From Marinomonas spartinae (GTDB taxonomy: Bacteria; Pseudomonadota; Gammaproteobacteria; Pseudomonadales; Marinomonadaceae): a stretch of DNA of 64,000 bases. The position numbers and the translations under genes are program-made. The stretch spans positions 35,756 to 99,755 of the forward strand of contig NZ_FLOB01000013.1 in assembly GCF_900089775.1 (NCBI RefSeq). The letters run 5' to 3'. The notes under the pieces are model-generated. The model saw only the letters and a program-made list of their open reading frames with translations. It did not search any database and was not told where the DNA came from. Each line of letters starts with the position of its first letter. Within the stretch, counting starts at the first letter, position 1. Shown piece after piece: positions 9,312 through 17,186 of this stretch.

Positions 9312-9470
9312 TATCGTCTATCGTCTATCGTCTATCGTCTATCGTCTATCGTCTATCGTCTATCGTCTATCGTCTATCGTCTATCGTCTATCGTCTATCG
9401 TCTATCGTCTATCGTCTATCGTCTATCGTCTATCGTCTATCGTCTATCGTCTATCGTCTATCGTCTATCG
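9312..9470 (+). repeat. Heptanucleotide tandem array (TATCGTC), 22.7 copies
   Basis: A perfect 7-bp repeat runs 159 bp without a single interruption. Seven is not a multiple of three, so the + strand reads the same seven residues (I-V-Y-R-L-S-S) in all frames without stops, while the other strand has TAG in every frame. It lies between tRNA-Lys and tRNA-Tyr. I see no start signal that would make it coding. Confidence 0.97.
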
Positions 9471-9804
9471 GTTTTTGTGTGTTTGCTGGTGCTTTGTTGT
9501 TTGATTGAGTTATTTGGCTAAGTGTTTGTCTTAGAGTTTCTGTGTGGTTTTGAGGTGGTTTAATTGTGATAGGTTTTGTTGCTGGGTTGGAACAAAGGGA
9601 GGGTGTGGATAGTGCGTGGATAACTCTGTGTCTAAGTGGCTTTTTTATCCATAAAGCATGGAAATGCGTCAGGTTGTTAATAACAATGTGTTTTGATTGG
9701 TGTTCGAGGGTATGAGGCTTTTTAAAAGAGGATAAAGTTTTGTATAGGGTGGATGTTTTCAGAGTCTTTCTAGATAATCATTTGATTTATAAATGAAAAA
9801 ATAA
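9471..9804. other. T/G-rich intergenic stretch with DnaA-box-like sites
   Basis: No gene is visible. The + strand is conspicuously rich in T and G. Three nonamers, each one base from TTATCCACA, fall within 50 bp: 9604-9612 and 9615-9623 (both on the - strand) and 9645-9653 (+ strand). Confidence 0.5.
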
Positions 9805-9888
<84 letters not shown>

Positions 9889-9903
9889 ACAAGAGCGCGG
9901 CAA

Positions 9904-9932
9904 ATAATATATGCCACGCTTCTGTATGTAAA
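9904..9932 (-). promoter_or_regulatory. Promoter of tRNA-Tyr
   Basis: On the minus strand, TTTACA (9932-9927), 17 bp, TATTAT (9909-9904), then a GC-rich discriminator (TTGCCGCGCTC) just before the tRNA. Spacing is ideal. Confidence 0.7.
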
Positions 9933-9941
9933 CACTTTTTT

Positions 9942-10913
9942 CTATTTTTTTAGAAGTTTTTCGAGTTTTGCTTTCATTCGCTCTTCTGGGGATAAGTTTT
10001 CATAACCATCCTCTTCGCGACTTTTAGTTGGTTGTGATTTCCTGGCGGGTTTACCTTTGGAAGTCGAAGCAGATTGCGGTTTTTTGTTTCGCACGGGGCG
10101 GTCCGTTTTCGGACGATCTGTCGTTTTTGGACGGTTGAAGGTTTTCTTCTCTTTTTTTGGGATCATGGACTCAGGAAGAGCCGGTTCATCGCTCACTGCA
10201 ACACCTTCCAGGTCCACACGAGGCTGACCGGACAGTAGACACTTCTTATAGCGGTCAGAGCGAGTATAAGCCGCTAGAGCGCGTTTTTGCTTGCTGGCAT
10301 TAAAGTCTTCATCTAAGACCATGTCTTTGTCTATACCGACTTTCAGTGGTTTAGGCTGGTTCCAATCAAACGCTTTAGGGTAACGGTCTTCGAGCATCTT
10401 AATCAGGCGACGATTATTTTTTTGGTTTTTTTGACGCTTTTTCTGTTCCGGCGTCAAGGTCGCTTTTTCCGGTGTGCTGTCACTTGCTGATGGTACATCT
10501 GTGGTGTTTGTGTCCACTTGGTTGTCATCTTGTACGTTTTGCAAGCCGTTAAGCTCAGGTTGTTGTTTTGTCATGTAGTCAGTCTGTTCTGTTGTCGTGA
10601 TTGTGATGCTGTTATCAGCAGCAAGAGGATGCAGTAGATCAAAGCTTAACTGATCTTCAGTGTCGCTTTGATGTGTTACTGCCGTTTTGATGGTTTCCGC
10701 TGGACTGAGTAGATCAAGAGAGTCTTCGATATATAACTGCAATTGATCTTCAGTGGAGCGGTTAACCATGTTCTGCAAAAGGTCCATTGAGGCGTTGCTG
10801 GTAAGAGAATCGGTTTGACTCTCTTTGAGTGCAGCGATCTCCTCTTCAGCGGCGCTTAACTTTTCAATTAGTCGGCCGACCTCTGCTTCAAGTTTGGCAA
10901 TTAGTTGTTCCAT
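9942..10913 (-). CDS. ProQ/FinO-domain RNA-binding protein with N-terminal coiled coil
   Basis: 323 residues. Residues 1-36 form a heptad-rich coiled coil; 40-160 are acidic, Thr/Asp/Gln-rich and probably disordered. About 170-255 match the ProQ/FinO RNA-chaperone domain (RYPKAFDW, PLKVGIDKD, Tyr-rich AAYTRSDRYKK, RVDLEG). The tail is strongly basic (repeated RPKTxDRP, SKGKPARK). Family members bind structured 3' ends of sRNAs and mRNAs; targets here are unknown. Most ProQ proteins start almost directly with the domain, so the coiled-coil extension is unusual. Last gene of the flgP operon, 17 bp after the 53-residue peptide gene; the ribosome site is weak. Confidence 0.8.
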   Translation of the reverse strand: MEQLIAKLEAEVGRLIEKLSAAEEEIAALKESQTDSLTSNASMDLLQNMVNRSTEDQLQLYIEDSLDLLSPAETIKTAVTHQSDTEDQLSFDLLHPLAADNSITITTTEQTDYMTKQQPELNGLQNVQDDNQVDTNTTDVPSASDSTPEKATLTPEQKKRQKNQKNNRRLIKMLEDRYPKAFDWNQPKPLKVGIDKDMVLDEDFNASKQKRALAAYTRSDRYKKCLLSGQPRVDLEGVAVSDEPALPESMIPKKEKKTFNRPKTTDRPKTDRPVRNKKPQSASTSKGKPARKSQPTKSREEDGYENLSPEERMKAKLEKLLKK

Positions 10914-10930
10914 AAAGCAAGGCTCAAATT

Positions 10931-11092
10931 TTATAGCGGCGTTAGTGGAACGCTTGGCGTGTTAACAATACCAAGCATCTCTTGTCGCTGCTGTTCGCTG
11001 GGCTCAACGATTTTTATTGTTGGTTTACTCGTGAGCCAAATATAAGCAGAAGTCACAAGTAGGCACAAGATTAAAAGAGGCATTAGCTTCAT
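10931..11092 (-). CDS. 53-residue membrane-anchored peptide
   Basis: Small ORF starting at ATG 11092, only four bases after the stop of the upstream outer-membrane protein gene, and ending 17 bp before the ProQ gene. The N-terminal MKLMPLLILCLLVTSAYIWL is one hydrophobic helix (signal anchor; the Cys is not a convincing lipobox), followed by a short polar tail rich in Glu, Gln and Pro. Not recognised. Tight packing within an operon is the main argument that it is real. Confidence 0.6.
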   Translation of the reverse strand: MKLMPLLILCLLVTSAYIWLTSKPTIKIVEPSEQQRQEMLGIVNTPSVPLTPL

Positions 11093-11096
11093 TGAG

Positions 11097-11576
11097 TTAG
11101 AAGGTTAGCCCTGCGCCCACCATAACATGACGGTCATATTTGTCGTCACTGCTGTTTAGTAATTTGACAAAGACATCCAGCCTAGAAGTGTCGGAGGTAG
11201 CGATACGGAAGCCTGCTTCTGGGTAGTAAGTAGCGCTATCTAAGAAATAAACACCACCTCCGATAAATGACCACATGGGAATGCCTGGAAAAAGTTGGAA
11301 GGCCGGTGTTGCGCTGTAATAGCGGGCCCCCATACTAAACGCACTTTCGAAATTGTCACCCAAGGCAAAAGAAAAGCCTGCGTAAGCAGAGATATTTGCT
11401 GGTGTGGTGTATTCAATTTGAGTGCTTAGTAGTGATGTTAAGCTGCCGTCTTGCTCTTTGTTCATTTTTGGACGGGCTGCGGTGGACTCAAAGGAGACCA
11501 AACTGGCAATTTGCCCTTCTGCTGCAAATGTACTCCCACAAAATAAAGCTAAAGTAGCAAATAGAATTCGTTTCAT
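11097..11576 (-). CDS. Putative outer-membrane beta-barrel protein
   Basis: 159 residues with a clear Sec signal peptide (cleavage after GSTFA) and an alternating aromatic/hydrophobic pattern through to a terminal VGAGLTF, the aromatic C-terminus expected of an outer-membrane barrel. The length suits a small (about 8-strand) barrel. No specific family recognised. Its start overlaps the stop of the coiled-coil gene (ATGA at 11573-11576), so translation is coupled. Confidence 0.65.
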   Translation of the reverse strand: MKRILFATLALFCGSTFAAEGQIASLVSFESTAARPKMNKEQDGSLTSLLSTQIEYTTPANISAYAGFSFALGDNFESAFSMGARYYSATPAFQLFPGIPMWSFIGGGVYFLDSATYYPEAGFRIATSDTSRLDVFVKLLNSSDDKYDRHVMVGAGLTF

Positions 11577-11803
11577 TGTTTGTTATCCAATTGGCTAAGG
11601 CGATTTAACATTTGAGAGAGGGAAGATTCCCAGTTAGCTTGTTGCTCACTTTTAATATTTAAATTGCTTTCTAGTTCACTTTTTTCTTCGCTAAGTTCGT
11701 AGTTTTGCATTTCTAATTCTGCAATACGTTTGCGCAGTGAGCCGATTTCTTCTACTGCTTCATTGATGCGTTGTTCTAAGTGATGAAGTAATTCGTTGTT
11801 CAT
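11573..11803 (-). CDS. Small coiled-coil protein (ZapB-like)
   Basis: 76 residues, nearly all predicted coiled coil: LEQRI, IGSLRKRIAELE and heptads through about residue 65. It resembles the short ZapB/TIGR02449-type coiled-coil proteins in size and pattern, but such low-complexity similarity is weak evidence of function. Begins 58 bp after flgT and overlaps the next gene by four bases. A role in the flagellar operon or in cell division cannot be decided from sequence. Confidence 0.6.
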   Translation of the reverse strand: MNNELLHHLEQRINEAVEEIGSLRKRIAELEMQNYELSEEKSELESNLNIKSEQQANWESSLSQMLNRLSQLDNKQ

Positions 11804-11861
11804 TGTAATGTCCTAAAATGTAAAACCGCTCTATAGTACATAGGGAGCGTAATTGTAAAAG

Positions 11862-13049
11862 TTACCATGCGATGACAACGTCATGCGGTTGTACGTTCAG
11901 AATTTTCGCATCAACCGACAGTTCCCCAATTGAAAAGTTAGGCTGAACTTGCTTTATAGTAACACTGATGTTTGCATTATTCAGTTGCGTTTCTGGTTTT
12001 TGGTCTTGGTCAAATATTTCATAACGACGATAGACCTTAAATTTATCTCCTGCTTTTACCCCAGATACGGATCCGGCGGCAATGTGAATTTGCTTCCCTT
12101 CTGTGCGAAAAATATTGGCCATAAAAGGCTGGCAGCGCAATTTTTCGCTGGTATCGATTGCGCTTTCTCTAAGTGTTTCTTTGACCACCTTACCATAATG
12201 GGTCGTCCAAAACTGGGCGCTACCAAAACCGACTTTAGCATGATCAGAAATATCCCAGTTGCCTATTTCACTATAACGTTTTTGAAATAGCAATGCGCCA
12301 CTGAAGCCATCGTAGATATAAATGTCTAAAACGAAGTCTCTTTGCTTTTCACTTTTGTCGTCTGTGCTGGCATAAGGGTCATTTGGACGCCTTATATAAA
12401 GAGGAGCAATATCACGTATAACGCCACTGACAACATACTGTGTGCCGAGTTTTTGAGCGATTCGAACCACATCGGTTAAGGTGTTGTCGCTTTGGGTTAA
12501 TGAAGGGGCATTGATGCTGTCTGGGTAAAGGGCGATATTCGTTGCTGCTAGAGCCCTTAAAAAGCCTTGTTTATTGATGGCATCAGTAAAATCTTTGGGA
12601 AGTTCTCTGGAGATGTTGCCTAATGCGCCAAGGCTGGCCTGTTGTCTGTGCTCTAAAGAAAAGCCAGTAATGGCCACAGATTTTTTGTAGTAGTTCGTGG
12701 CGCCATTGCTACACATGTAGTCAGCTGTGACGTTGATACGTGCAACGACCGTTAAAAAATCGCCTTTTTGAGTTTCGGAAATAATTTTGGCGTGTTGAAC
12801 TCGGCCAGCGCTGCGAATTTTCAAATCAGAGTTGAGTTGGCCATTGTTAAGTATGTCTTTAACACTGACACGAGAGCTTGACTGGAGAACGGCTTGTTTA
12901 ATCGCTTGCTGTGTTGCCCGATAGCGAGCATCGTTGATATCACCATTATAAATAATAGCTGTGCCAACTGCATCGACGGTTTGGGCAAGGGTGTTGCCGA
13001 TCGATGCAAGAACAACAATTATATAAATCAGGTAGCGAAACATCTGCAT
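11862..13049 (-). CDS. flgT: Flagellar H-ring assembly protein FlgT
   Basis: FlgT builds the H ring around the LP ring of sheathed or polar sodium-driven flagella (known from Vibrio). The 395-residue product has a signal peptide (cleavage near NTLAQ), an N-terminal domain with the AR-x2-A-x2-QAIKQAV pattern, a middle domain containing YVVSGVIRD and IYDGFSGALLF, and a C-terminal domain with KAGDKFKVYRR. Its ATG overlaps the flgP stop by one base (TAATG). I see no flgO in the window. Confidence 0.85.
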   Translation of the reverse strand: MQMFRYLIYIIVVLASIGNTLAQTVDAVGTAIIYNGDINDARYRATQQAIKQAVLQSSSRVSVKDILNNGQLNSDLKIRSAGRVQHAKIISETQKGDFLTVVARINVTADYMCSNGATNYYKKSVAITGFSLEHRQQASLGALGNISRELPKDFTDAINKQGFLRALAATNIALYPDSINAPSLTQSDNTLTDVVRIAQKLGTQYVVSGVIRDIAPLYIRRPNDPYASTDDKSEKQRDFVLDIYIYDGFSGALLFQKRYSEIGNWDISDHAKVGFGSAQFWTTHYGKVVKETLRESAIDTSEKLRCQPFMANIFRTEGKQIHIAAGSVSGVKAGDKFKVYRRYEIFDQDQKPETQLNNANISVTIKQVQPNFSIGELSVDAKILNVQPHDVVIAW

Positions 13050-13678
13050 TACTGGATAGTATAAAAGTTGGTGGTAGGATGAGCGCTTTCCACGTTAACA
13101 GCACGGTATCCTGGACGAATTTGACACTTCGGATCGTTATTTATGCTGGATGGATTGCTGACACATTGACGAAAGTTTTCTTGTAATGCCATTTCAACGA
13201 CGGTTTCAAATGTCCCATCTTCATGCTCGCGCTGGGAAACAATTTTTGCGCCGACTAAATAGGCATCAACGTAAGAACGTAATTCATCATGTTGTAGAAC
13301 CATGTTGCTTAACGAGCTGGTACCGTCAATTTTCAGGCCGTACACTCGCTCAGATAGATTTCGGTAGGCATCCAGTGTGGAACTACGCAGCGCCATTAAT
13401 TTTGCTTGGGATTTTGTGTAGCGTTTGCTGGGGTTGATGGCCGCATATCCTGTAGCATGAATGATGATCGGTTCTTGTTTTATAACCCCGATAACATTGG
13501 TCGCATTTTGGACACTATTTGGGTAATTAAGCGCTGTAGAGGTTGGTGAGCCGACGATATTGCCATTACAGGGGCCTACAGTCGTACAGGTCATCGCTGT
13601 CGTTTGACCTAAATTCTGGCATCCCGATAATGTGGCCCCCAGCGCGGCCAATAAGAGTAGTTGAATCGTCATTTTCAT
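13049..13678 (-). CDS. flgP: Flagellar outer-membrane lipoprotein FlgP (LPP20 family)
   Basis: 209 residues. The N-terminal signal ends in lipobox LSGC (Cys20), so the mature protein is lipidated. The conserved LPP20/FlgP core is at about 75-170: GYAAINPSKRYTKSQAKLMA, then AYRNLSERVYGLKIDG. FlgP forms the basal disk or supports the outer rings in Vibrio and Campylobacter. It is longer than typical FlgP, with a Cys-containing insertion near residue 30 and a C-terminal tail with two more Cys. First gene of a six-gene leftward operon behind a sigma-54-type promoter. Confidence 0.82.
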   Translation of the reverse strand: MKMTIQLLLLAALGATLSGCQNLGQTTAMTCTTVGPCNGNIVGSPTSTALNYPNSVQNATNVIGVIKQEPIIIHATGYAAINPSKRYTKSQAKLMALRSSTLDAYRNLSERVYGLKIDGTSSLSNMVLQHDELRSYVDAYLVGAKIVSQREHEDGTFETVVEMALQENFRQCVSNPSSINNDPKCQIRPGYRAVNVESAHPTTNFYTIQ

Positions 13679-13784
13679 GGTGGCGTCCCCTAAATGGAAG
13701 TCCTATATCTCGTTTTTTGCATGGAAAGATCGCGTCAATTGTCTATCGTTAGCGATGTTTGACCATAGGAATAATGTAAGCCTG

Positions 13785-13802
13785 TAGCAAAAAGTAGACC
13801 AG
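13785..13802 (-). promoter_or_regulatory. Sigma-54 promoter of the flgP operon
   Basis: Minus-strand sequence CTGG-TCTACTTT-TTGCTA has the GG-N10-GC spacing and the TTGCW box of RpoN promoters (consensus YTGGCAC-N5-TTGCW). It lies about 110 bp upstream of the flgP start. Flagellar H-ring genes are often RpoN/FlrC-dependent, which supports the reading. Confidence 0.65.
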
Positions 13803-13974
13803 ATAGTGACTCCCTTCATTTGCTAGGGCAAAAATGTAAACCATTTGTCTGTGGGGCGTCCACGTTTTCCCGTGTAAATCTGCTTATTTTGTTCGCATGA
13901 TGTGACTTTTCTCTTGTTTGTAATATCGCTTTATCAGGGGTGGGGCGTGTTTTTGCTTTTAATAAGGTATTATA

Positions 13975-13990
13975 CTGTTTTTATATACAG
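13975..13990 (+). promoter_or_regulatory. LexA operator of dinB
   Basis: CTGT-N8-ACAG with an AT-rich centre, a perfect match to the gammaproteobacterial SOS box. It ends 15 bp before the dinB ATG and overlaps a TATACT that could be the -10. Confidence 0.88.
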
Positions 13991-14005
13991 TTTTTTGGTG
14001 GGGAT

Positions 14006-15067
14006 ATGGCTAAGCTCAGGAAAATCATTCATATCGATGCAGATTGCTTCTATGCTGCCATTGAGATGCGTGATGACCCTTCTTTGGAAAAGGTACCCTT
14101 GGCTATCGGGGGGGCGTCTCAGTCTCGTGGTGTATTGTGTACGGCAAATTACCATGCTCGTACTTTCGGTGTGCGTTCTGCCATGCCGACTGCCATTGCC
14201 AAACGCTTGTGTCCAAATTTAATTATCTTGCCCGGAAATATGGAAAAATATCGTATTGCCTCGCGGCAAATGCATGCCATTTTCCGGCAGTATACTGACA
14301 TTATCGAGCCGCTTTCTTTGGATGAGGCTTATCTGGATGTGACGGGCACTTCTTCCTGCCAAGGCAGCGCGACACTGATTGCTCAAGCAATACGAGAGCA
14401 AATCTTTAACGAAGTCGGAATTCGAGTCTCCGCTGGCGTCGCGACAAATAAATTTATTGCTAAAGTGGCCAGTGATTGGAATAAACCCAATGGTTTGAAG
14501 ACGGTTACACCAGAAAGTCAATTTGAGTTTGTATCACAGTTGCCTGTGAAATGCATTTCAGGGATTGGTAAGGTTTCTCAAGAAAAGTTGGCTGCCATTG
14601 GAGTACACCACTGTGTGGATCTACAGACGATAGACTTCTCATTATTGCAGAAAACCGTTGGGAGTATGGCGTTTCGACTCCAACAATATGCCAAGGGGGT
14701 TGATGATCGGCCTGTGCAAGTATCCCGTGAGCGCAAGAGCGTGTCTGTCGAACATACGTTTCCCCATGATTTGTCTTCACTAGAAGAGTGTTTAAACATG
14801 CTTCCTGAACTGCTAGCGAGTTTAGAAGCGCGTTTAGCGGGACGAGATTTTTATTCGCTGATTAATAAATATTATTTGAAATTAAAATTTAATGATTTTC
14901 GGCAAACAACGGTAGAGCAACCGATCCAAAGTTGTTTCTCTAGTGAGGTTTTTTCCTCTTTACTGCATCAGGCCTATTCACGCCATATGCGTCCTGTTCG
15001 GTTGATTGGGGTGGGTTATCGCCTATCTGTACAGCAGGAGGAACAGCTGAGCATTGAGTTTGATTAA
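14006..15067 (+). CDS. dinB: DNA polymerase IV (DinB)
   Basis: Y-family translesion polymerase of 353 residues (E. coli 351). The metal-binding HIDADCFYAAIE is at the N-terminus and SLDEAYLD at about 104-111 holds the catalytic Asp-Glu pair. Helix-hairpin-helix and little-finger regions follow. The frame is open 66 bp further upstream, but that extension would run through the LexA box. ATG 14006 has GGTGGGG upstream and gives the family N-terminus, so I use it. Damage-inducible control is inferred from the operator. Confidence 0.95.
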   Translation: MAKLRKIIHIDADCFYAAIEMRDDPSLEKVPLAIGGASQSRGVLCTANYHARTFGVRSAMPTAIAKRLCPNLIILPGNMEKYRIASRQMHAIFRQYTDIIEPLSLDEAYLDVTGTSSCQGSATLIAQAIREQIFNEVGIRVSAGVATNKFIAKVASDWNKPNGLKTVTPESQFEFVSQLPVKCISGIGKVSQEKLAAIGVHHCVDLQTIDFSLLQKTVGSMAFRLQQYAKGVDDRPVQVSRERKSVSVEHTFPHDLSSLEECLNMLPELLASLEARLAGRDFYSLINKYYLKLKFNDFRQTTVEQPIQSCFSSEVFSSLLHQAYSRHMRPVRLIGVGYRLSVQQEEQLSIEFD

Positions 15068-15364
15068 AAGGGGAGTGTGGTTGATTTTGAGATTTATTTG
15101 ATCAAAAAATGTACGATTGTATTCTTGCTGCTATAGTTATTAGAGCGATTAATAGTTATTTGAATGGGGATAACTGTTGGAATAGGGACAGTTGTTGAAA
15201 TGGATTAATGGAACGGACGAGTGGATTACCTAGTCAACGACTCAGTGTAGTAGCGAGACCAAGCCCTCACTTCTCAAACAGTGAAACTGAGTGAAGTAAG
15301 GGCTTGTAGTAAGACAGGGTAAATTTGCCTCGTATGTCATTTTTTGATGTGTAGGTGTTGTCTT
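15068..15364. other. Intergenic region with a long imperfect hairpin
   Basis: About 300 bp without a gene. At 15260-15306, CAAGCCCTCACTTC pairs with GAAGTAAGGGCTTG (one mismatch) around an inner CAGT/ACTG hairpin. It lacks a T tract, so it is not a standard terminator. Confidence 0.6.
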
Positions 15365-16345
15365 ATGATGAAACATCCAAGAGGCTTCTATGATTGGAAG
15401 CATGATATGCCAGAGTCTTTAGCTGGACGTTTACGTTTTGAAGTCACCCAAACGCTGAGAAGTGTTTATGCCGATGAAGCACTTGTCAATGAAATAGATA
15501 CTCTCTATCTCCCTTTTGCAAATTGGTTGAGTGGTAAAGTCTCGCTTAAGCAAGGGCCTCTAGTGGTAGGCTTAGGTGGACCGCAAGGCTGTGGAAAAAC
15601 GACCTTTTGCCGCGTCATTAGCCGTATTCTTAACAAAGGGTTCGGACTCAATAGTGTGGTGGTCAGTTTGGACGATCTCTATAGCACGCATAAAGATCGC
15701 TTGAAATACGCCAATAGCACACACTCCTTATTTTCCACGCGAGGGGTGCCAGGCACACATGATATGTCATTGGCGCAGAGTGTTTTTGCCCGTTTAAAAA
15801 GCCTTAAACAAGGCGAAGTGATGCGTGTACCCGCTTTTGACAAATCTCTTGATGATAGAAAGCCTGTGAATCTATGGTCCGAAGTGCAAGGGCCTATTGA
15901 TGTGGTTTTATTTGAAGGTTGGTGTGTGGGGGCGTTTTCACTGGGAGAGACAATTGATAAGCCGATTAATCGTTTGGAGCAAGATAAAGACCCAGAGGGA
16001 ACTTGGAGAAGGGCGGTTGATGAGCATCTTCATGGGGACTATAAGGCACTGTTTGATTTGATTGATATTCAAATGTGGATGCAATCACCCAGTTATGATG
16101 TGGTCTATGAGTGGCGCAACAAACAAGAGCGGATGCTTGAGGATCATCTGTATGATATTCATGGTGGGGTATTGGATACTCTGGATATAAAAATCATGTC
16201 ACCGGAAGCTCTGAAAGGCTTTATGCAATATTACGAACGTTTAACGCGTTATCTATTAGCTGTCATGCCTGAACGGTCAGATGTACTGTTTTCGTTAGAC
16301 CAGCATCAGAAGGTGAAACAACTGCGTTTTCCAATAGAGCATTGA
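15365..16345 (+). CDS. P-loop kinase, D-glycerate 3-kinase-like
   Basis: 326 residues in the GLYK/Tda10-type kinase family (phosphoribulokinase/uridine-kinase fold). Walker A GGPQGCGKTTF is at about 71-81, then VVVSLDDLYSTHKDRL (the substrate/Walker-B-like Asp pair), RGVPGTHD and FEGWCVG. Plant-type members phosphorylate D-glycerate; bacterial substrates are mostly untested, so the reaction is an inference. The open frame begins at TTG 15344, but ATG 15365 with AGG upstream looks better. Confidence 0.72.
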   Translation: MMKHPRGFYDWKHDMPESLAGRLRFEVTQTLRSVYADEALVNEIDTLYLPFANWLSGKVSLKQGPLVVGLGGPQGCGKTTFCRVISRILNKGFGLNSVVVSLDDLYSTHKDRLKYANSTHSLFSTRGVPGTHDMSLAQSVFARLKSLKQGEVMRVPAFDKSLDDRKPVNLWSEVQGPIDVVLFEGWCVGAFSLGETIDKPINRLEQDKDPEGTWRRAVDEHLHGDYKALFDLIDIQMWMQSPSYDVVYEWRNKQERMLEDHLYDIHGGVLDTLDIKIMSPEALKGFMQYYERLTRYLLAVMPERSDVLFSLDQHQKVKQLRFPIEH

Positions 16346-16389
16346 ATGTATTCTTGATAGGAAAACGGCCACAATTGGGTGTCATTATG

Positions 16390-16425
16390 ATAGGCTAATG
16401 TTCAACGTATTAGCCTATTTTTTTG
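16390..16425 (+). terminator. Terminator of the kinase gene
   Basis: ATAGGCTAAT, 9-nt loop, ATTAGCCTAT, then TTTTTT. It runs directly into the ribosome site of the next gene. Confidence 0.85.
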
Positions 16426-16434
16426 GAGTAAATA

Positions 16435-17103
16435 ATGGCCGAATTATTACCGAGTGTTGTGGTGGAGACCGCTCAGAATCCTGATTCTACTGTTATTTGG
16501 TTGCATGGATTAGGATCGGATGGTCATGATTTTGAAGCCATTGTCCCCGCATTGACACTTGATCCATCTTTAAAAGTGCGTTTTGTGTTTCCCCATGCCC
16601 CCATTCGTCCGGTGACCGTTAATGGTGGTATGGAAATGCGAGCTTGGTATGATATTTACGAAATCACTTTGGAGCGCAAGGTTGATACTGGCAACATTGC
16701 TGAGTCTTGCGAGCAGGTCAGTGACCTTATTGAAGCGCAAATCGCGCAGGGTATTGATCCCAGTCGCATTGTCTTAGCGGGATTTTCACAAGGTGGTGTG
16801 ATTGCTTATCAGCTATCTCTGACGACCTCGTATTCATTGGCTGGGGTCATGGCGTTATCGACTTATTTAGCGAATAAGTCAATGCTACCAAGCGCTTCAG
16901 AATGCGCGAATGGCAAGACGCCTTTTTTGATTCATCATGGCAAGCAAGATCCCGTTGTGCCTTTCAGTTTATCGCAAGAGGCCAGCGAGCTTTTAAGTGA
17001 TAAGGGGTATCTGGTTGACTATAAAAGCTATGACATGCCTCATTCCGTTTGTCCTGAGCAAATTCAGGATATCTCTGCTTGGCTGAATACACGTTTAGCC
17101 TAA
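16435..17103 (+). CDS. Carboxylesterase/phospholipase family alpha/beta hydrolase
   Basis: 222-residue single-domain hydrolase of the EstB/acyl-protein-thioesterase-like family. Nucleophile elbow GFSQGG (Ser118), acid Asp172 in HGKQDPVVP and His203 in MPHSV form a complete triad; LHGLGSDG at 24-31 supplies the oxyanion hole. No signal peptide, so cytosolic. The natural ester is unknown. TGGAG precedes ATG 16435 by seven bases. Confidence 0.85.
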   Translation: MAELLPSVVVETAQNPDSTVIWLHGLGSDGHDFEAIVPALTLDPSLKVRFVFPHAPIRPVTVNGGMEMRAWYDIYEITLERKVDTGNIAESCEQVSDLIEAQIAQGIDPSRIVLAGFSQGGVIAYQLSLTTSYSLAGVMALSTYLANKSMLPSASECANGKTPFLIHHGKQDPVVPFSLSQEASELLSDKGYLVDYKSYDMPHSVCPEQIQDISAWLNTRLA

Positions 17104-17104
17104 T

Positions 17105-17130
17105 AAAGAGCTAAATTAAGTTAGCTCTTT
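17105..17130 (+). terminator. Terminator of the esterase gene
   Basis: AAAGAGCTAA, 6-nt loop, TTAGCTCTTT; short T tract only, moderately convincing. Confidence 0.6.
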
Positions 17131-17186
17131 GCTAAAAGACAGTTTAACTCACCATATATTGGAATAGATTACTAAGGAAATGAATC

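Noticed and set aside
9312..9470. CRISPR array
   Set aside because: The repeats are contiguous 7-mers without spacers, and there are no cas genes in the window.
9304..9504. A 66-codon frame encoding a (IVYRLSS)n peptide
   Set aside because: Explained by the 7-bp tandem array, which reads open in every + frame; no ribosome site.
13940..14005. Longer N-terminus for DinB
   Set aside because: It would translate the LexA operator and adds residues absent from the family.
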